A stretch of 42,088 nt of DNA from Stieleria bergensis (GTDB lineage Bacteria > Planctomycetota > Planctomycetia > Pirellulales > Pirellulaceae): contig CP036272.1 of the NCBI GenBank assembly GCA_007745635.1, positions 3,321,086-3,363,173 of the forward strand, read 5' to 3'. Position 1 is the stretch's first letter, and the number at the start of each line of letters is the position of its first letter. Shown here in pieces: positions 39,388 to 42,088 of the stretch. Below the pieces are notes generated by a model, which did no database searches, was not told the origin of the DNA, and saw only the letters and a program-made list of their open reading frames with translations. The position numbers and the translations under genes are program-made.

Positions 39388-39710
39388 GGCTAGCGGTTAC
39401 CGTTAGGAGAAGACTCGGAGACGATTTTCTGTGACGCAGTTTAGTCGGCGAACGTCTGTAAGCCTGCCGGAACGAGTGAACAGCCACTTCGAATGTGATC
39501 CAGCGTTTGCCAATCCCAAAAAGGAGTGAATCATTTCAGCAACGATCGTTTCGATATTTTCAATTGGGGATCAGGAAAAGATCAGAAGTCCCATTCGTTT
39601 GGAATTTGAACAACCCCCTTTTCCCGCAGTGGTTCTCGCGTGGGACGTTCATTGGTTGTGTGGCTAGGATTTTCAGTAATTCGATTGCACGTCAGACCTG
39701 AGGACTGGAT
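39388..39710. other. Spacer between cassette-like genes
   Basis: This 323-base spacer has no clear attC-like palindrome. The longest protein-like stretch is a 31-codon minus-strand frame (MNVPRENHCGKRGLFKFQ...) starting at about 39648, which ends quickly and may be a fragment. I make no firm call. Confidence 0.3.
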
Positions 39711-40181
39711 TCAATCAGTTATGCGAATAACGCTGAACTGCTCCACCAATTCCTGATCGCCATCGAGCGCAATCAACTTGACAGCGTACAGCCCTCCGTC
39801 CAACTCAGACGCCGGGGAAATTCTGAGCGTAAAGATTTTGGATTTAACATCAATCGGGACCGCGCCACCGTAGACTTTGGTTCCATCAGAGTCAATCAGT
39901 TCGTATGCCACACTTGGTTTTGCATCAAAGAGATAGTTCTTGGGGTAAAATTCACCCACCGACGTCATCGAGAATCTCCCAGCGTAACTCGTGTTGGTTG
40001 GATCACTAAAAGGAACTTTCAAAGATGGTTCCGAAGACAACATTTTAAGCTCGGTTTTCAATGCTCGTACGTCGAAGCGACTGATGACAAGAGCTAAAGA
40101 GATGCCGACGAACGTCGCCACGGTGATCAAGTCACGTATTGAAAATTTCAAAAATGACCCTCGCGAATTTTCGGTGTTCAT
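39711..40181 (-). CDS. Membrane-anchored hypothetical protein with 'FSIR' N-terminus
   Basis: A 156-residue protein. After a short polar lead, LKFSIRDLITVATFVGISLALVISRF is an 'FSIRDL' membrane anchor like that of the gene at 38088. The remaining 110 residues are soluble and beta-rich (SYAGRFSMTSVGEFYPKNY, VPIDVKSKIFTLRISPA, GGLYAVKLIALDGDQEL), which could be a periplasmic beta-sandwich. Family unknown. The short hydrophilic N-terminus MNTENSRGSF makes the annotated ATG likely. Confidence 0.72.
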   Translation of the reverse strand: MNTENSRGSFLKFSIRDLITVATFVGISLALVISRFDVRALKTELKMLSSEPSLKVPFSDPTNTSYAGRFSMTSVGEFYPKNYLFDAKPSVAYELIDSDGTKVYGGAVPIDVKSKIFTLRISPASELDGGLYAVKLIALDGDQELVEQFSVIRITD

Positions 40182-40198
40182 GTCGGTCTATCCTCTGC

Positions 40199-40253
40199 CA
40201 ATAAAAGCCCACATTGCACATTATCTGCGTCACCAATTCCTGGCTTTTGTTTG
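40199..40253. repeat. Imperfect palindrome before the 'FSIR' gene
   Basis: CAATAAAAGCC and GGCTTTTGTTTG pair as a stem with one unpaired base, around a loop of 32 bases, 18 bases before the ATG of the next minus-strand gene. It could be another cassette junction, but no core GTTRRRY is visible. Confidence 0.3.
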
Positions 40254-40315
40254 CCGATCATTTGGCTGAATCACGACTGCATTCACCGTGGCACGCGAAT
40301 GATTTGAATTCACGA

Positions 40316-40831
40316 GAACCTCGCCTTCGCTGCTGTGCTTGGTTCGTCGAGTCACCGTCGGCGCTGGCCGGACGTTCCCAGTGTACCCGATTCAAATTTC
40401 AATGGGCCAGCGGGCGTTGCATTCAGCAGCCTGGGTTTCAGCGTTGGTGTCGACGCGTCTCGGTCGATCAATTCCTCAGCGTCAAACGCGAATGCAGGCA
40501 ATCGCAGCACACGCACAACACTAATGCGCACGAATCAGACCTAATCGATTAGTGACAATTAGCGTTCCTGATCCGGGACCTCGGACATCGCATCGTTTGT
40601 GCGCCGAGCCGTGGGATTCACCCTACACGCGAACCTCGACTTCGTGCCTTCGGTGCAGCGCTTGAATCGTCGAGTCATGGTCGGCGCTGGTCGGTGGATC
40701 AATTCCTCAGCGTCAGAAGCGAATGCAGGCAATCGCAGAACACGAATGCGCTCGAATCAGACCTAATCGATTAGTGATAATTAGCGTTCCCGATCCGGGA
40801 CCTCGGACATCGCATCGTTTGTGCGCCGAGC
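40316..40831. repeat. Imperfect direct duplication of a non-coding unit (about 222-base spacing)
   Basis: Bases 40461-40609 recur at 40692-40831 with few changes; both copies carry CTAATCGATTAG, a perfect 12-base palindrome (40541 and 40763). Upstream words (GAACCTCG, CGTCGAGTCA, TCGGCGCTGG) also repeat, with about 90 extra bases in the first copy. No frame is shared that looks coding. In the setting of the array this may be an ORF-less cassette duplicated in tandem. It fills the gap 40182-40967 together with the flanking palindromes. Confidence 0.8.
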
Positions 40832-40858
40832 GGTGGCGATAAATGTGCATCCGCAAAA

Positions 40859-40950
40859 GCGAATAATGCCCGCAATCACCGGGCGCGACGGTTGATTGTC
40901 CACTCTGAAACAGATCGGCTTCGCGGTTCCGAGTGCATTGCTCTGTGATC
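40859..40950 (-). repeat. attC-like site, related to the one at 38485-38570
   Basis: Starts 18 bases after the stop of the gene at 40968. On the minus strand the order is AGCAATGCACTCGG, ..CGCGAAGCCG.., GTGGACAATC, CCGTCGCGCCCGGTGATTGC, GGGCATTATTCG. The words AATGCAC, GGACAATC, GTCG-GCCCG and TATTCG match the other site in order and spacing. A 3' end of TTATTCG rather than GTTRRRY is a weak core. Confidence 0.55.
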
Positions 40951-40967
40951 TGCTTCGTCGGTGGCTT

Positions 40968-41534
40968 CTATCTCCCGATGGGGTTGCTCGCACCGTTGAA
41001 GCCAGGGATCAGGCCACCATCGGTGAATGGATGATTGAGTTTCCACGTTCCCTCCACGACGGGCTCTTTCGCCGACAAAAGAAAAACTTTTCCAGCTGCA
41101 CCAGCAAATGACGAGCGACCAACAAAATGAAGGGAGACGAGCTTGCCATCACGAGTGGTGGTGCCCCCGAAACGGATCCTTCCTTCAGCATCGACAGTCC
41201 CATTAAGCTTTCGCTGAGTGGAAAGCCAAGGACTTTGTCCCAGTGGTCGGGCGGGCCACTTCGCTGTGCCATCTTCCGATGGATCGCCGAAGCCGCCTTT
41301 CGCTGGCTTCGAATCAGCTTTTTCTTCTTTCTTTGCGATATCGTCCAGCACAACCAGGGTGAGCCGTTCTGATCTGGAGTGAACCTTTACGTCGTGGAAG
41401 AAATTCCGGCGAGGGTCTTGCTCGTCGAATGTTGCAATCAGCGAATGTTCCCCGGTCGCCATTCGGGCCTTGTCTTGCGCCCGAGACTCGGCGACAAAGC
41501 AGAGGAGCAGGAGGGCGGTGGTAATGCGCAACAT
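40968..41534 (-). CDS. Secreted hypothetical protein
   Basis: A 188-residue protein with a clear signal peptide (MLRITTALLLLCFVAESRAQ). The mature part has a charged start, a Lys/Glu-rich linker (IAKKEEKADSKPAKGGFGD) and a beta-rich C-terminal half (QRKLNGTVDAEGRIRFGG, KLVSLHFVGRSSFAGAAGKVFLL, VEGTWKLNHPF). I do not recognise a family. The open frame has an earlier ATG at 41546, but ATG 41534 starts the signal peptide. A CGTTATC core lies 35 bases upstream and an attC-like site starts 18 bases after the stop, so it has the layout of a complete cassette. Confidence 0.72.
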   Translation of the reverse strand: MLRITTALLLLCFVAESRAQDKARMATGEHSLIATFDEQDPRRNFFHDVKVHSRSERLTLVVLDDIAKKEEKADSKPAKGGFGDPSEDGTAKWPARPLGQSPWLSTQRKLNGTVDAEGRIRFGGTTTRDGKLVSLHFVGRSSFAGAAGKVFLLSAKEPVVEGTWKLNHPFTDGGLIPGFNGASNPIGR

Positions 41535-41567
41535 AGAACACTCCAATGACGAAGAAATTCCAACAAC

Positions 41568-41627
41568 AGATAACGAAATGCGATCTATCCGGGCACGGGG
41601 TGTGCCGGGATAGATCGTGCGTTGAAG
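41568..41627 (-). repeat. attC-like 60-base hairpin
   Basis: GATCTATCCGGGCAC and GTGCCGGGATAGATC pair with one mismatch around loop GGGGT; outside them TAACG (41571) and GCGTT (41619) also pair, leaving unpaired bases on one side only. Minus-strand 3' core is CGTTATC. Sixty bases is the size of a minimal attC. It starts 36 bases after the stop of the frame at 41663 and lies 34 bases before the next ATG. There is no T-run, so a simple terminator is less likely. Confidence 0.5.
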
Positions 41628-41662
41628 TTTGTCGCTTTCGTGTTGCGACGTGGAAGGACTGA

Positions 41663-41827
41663 TTAGAACGAGTCGGCGAAATAATTGCCAGTCGATTCTG
41701 GTTGCCAGTCGAGACCTGGCAGAAGAAGTTGTGTGACCGCTGCTGTGATCGGCGGTGCGGTTTCCTTTGCACTTTCAGGCGGCCTTAATACCTCCGCGAC
41801 GTACCAGTCGTAAAAGCCCGCACCCAT
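41663..41827 (-). CDS. Short ORF or 3' end of a broken gene
   Basis: From ATG 41827 the frame encodes 54 residues (MGAGFYDWYVAEVL, APPITAAVTQLLLPGLDW, STGNYFADSF) that read like real protein. The same frame is protein-like upstream of that ATG (GESQERNEKQQWDEA) back to an in-frame TGA at 41888-41890, beyond which it is open again through the heptad repeat to the window edge. So this is either a small gene or the C-terminus of a larger one interrupted by TGA. It is followed by an attC-like hairpin, as expected for the ORF of a cassette. Family unknown. Confidence 0.4.
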   Translation of the reverse strand: MGAGFYDWYVAEVLRPPESAKETAPPITAAVTQLLLPGLDWQPESTGNYFADSF

Positions 41828-41900
41828 CGCTTCATCCCATTGCTGCTTTTCATTTCTTTCTTGACTCTCGCCCCACCACCATGGGCTTCACTGCGAATCC

Positions 41901-42088
41901 ATGCCCAATACCTTGGACCAACTCGGCTTGGGAGACAACGCACTGAGTGTCAACGATTCACTGCCCCAGTCTAGCAAGGGTGCGTCCCCGTCTAGCAAGG
42001 GTGCGTCCCCGTCTAGCAAGGGTGCGTCCCCGTCTAGCAAGGGTGCGTCCCCGTCTAGCAAGGGTGCGTCCCCGTCTAGCAAGGGTGC
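41901..42088 (+). CDS. Possible + strand gene, N-terminal part, cut by the window edge
   Basis: From ATG 41901 the frame MPNTLDQLGLGDNALSVNDS leads into the 21-base repeat as (SSKGASP)n and stays open to the end. It would be the start of a Ser/Lys/Gly/Pro-repeat protein. The opposite strand is open too (LLDGDAP)n, so the repeat may equally be non-coding. The upstream sequence has no ribosome-binding site. Confidence 0.25.
   Translation, partial: MPNTLDQLGLGDNALSVNDSLPQSSKGASPSSKGASPSSKGASPSSKGASPSSKGASPSSKG
41969..42088. repeat. 21-base tandem repeat, at least 5.7 copies, running off the window
   Basis: Exact copies start at 41969, 41990, 42011, 42032, 42053 and 42074 (the last is cut). The unit begins GTCTAGCAAGGGTGCG and ends TCCCC. 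Because the period is divisible by three, it is read as a seven-residue repeat in open frames on both strands. The copies are identical, so the array is young or under concerted change. Confidence 0.97.

Larger units (their letters stand above)
37055..41887 (-). mobile_element. Putative integron-type gene-cassette array
   Basis: About seven short, unrelated minus-strand ORFs lie head to tail, each followed within about 0-40 bases of its stop by an imperfect palindrome with attC-like ends. Two of the palindromes share sequence (40859-40950 and 38485-38570). One GTTAGGC core stands two bases before an ATG, and one CGTTATC core 35 bases before another. These are the hallmarks of cassettes. No integrase, attI or cassette promoter is in the window; by orientation they would lie beyond its right end. 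The left limit is uncertain and could reach the EEP gene region. Confidence 0.5.

Noticed and set aside
41888..41890. Selenocysteine recoding at the in-frame TGA
   Set aside because: No SECIS-like stem directly after the TGA is evident, and the flanking residues do not resemble a known selenoprotein.

Overview
The window looks like a chromosome segment from a planctomycete, most likely a Rhodopirellula-type member of the Pirellulaceae. The evidence is a four-gene block of DUF1501, PPC-domain, DUF1549/DUF1553 and cytochrome-WD40 secreted proteins, an arylsulfatase, short ECF sigma factors, a Tat-exported Gfo/Idh/MocA oxidoreductase, and small membrane proteins with an 'FSIR-(H/D)-L' N-terminus. 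Start codons seldom have a Shine-Dalgarno sequence, and the intergenic regions are rich in short tandem repeats. Calls rest on reading the sequence and its reading frames; no database search was possible.

Left part (about 1-13.5 kb): mostly housekeeping. In order: uvrB (-), a degenerate HD-GYP/PAS/GGDEF signalling protein (-), an ECF sigma factor abutting a Tat-exported oxidoreductase (+), a second ECF sigma factor (-), ruvB (+), nth with an unusual cysteine cluster (+), a UDPGP-family uridylyltransferase (+), a small secreted protein (-) and a BtuF-like binding protein (+).

Middle part (13.5-31.7 kb): a 1219-residue ammonium transporter fused to a hybrid histidine kinase is followed 29 bases later by a REC-HD-GYP response regulator, a complete candidate pathway from ammonium to cyclic-di-GMP. 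A convergent sulfatase follows. Next comes the secreted block DUF1501 / PPC / DUF1549-DUF1553 / cytochrome-WD40, all on +, with heme-binding motifs in the last two. A PIN-TRAM membrane protein (YacL type) closes this part.

Right part (31.7-42.1 kb): accessory DNA. Nearly every gene is short, on the minus strand and unrelated to its neighbours: secreted or membrane hypotheticals, an EEP-family phosphodiesterase, a frameshifted alpha/beta hydrolase and a transglutaminase. From about 37 kb to 41.9 kb the spacing and the imperfect palindromes between genes resemble an integron gene-cassette array. Two palindromes (40859-40950 and 38485-38570) share sequence and each lies about 20 bases beyond the stop of a different gene. 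A canonical GTTAGGC core lies two bases before an ATG at 37379. No integrase is visible; given the cassette direction it would be expected to the right of the window. Some cassette ORFs appear decayed. The window ends inside a 21-base tandem repeat that is open in more than one frame.
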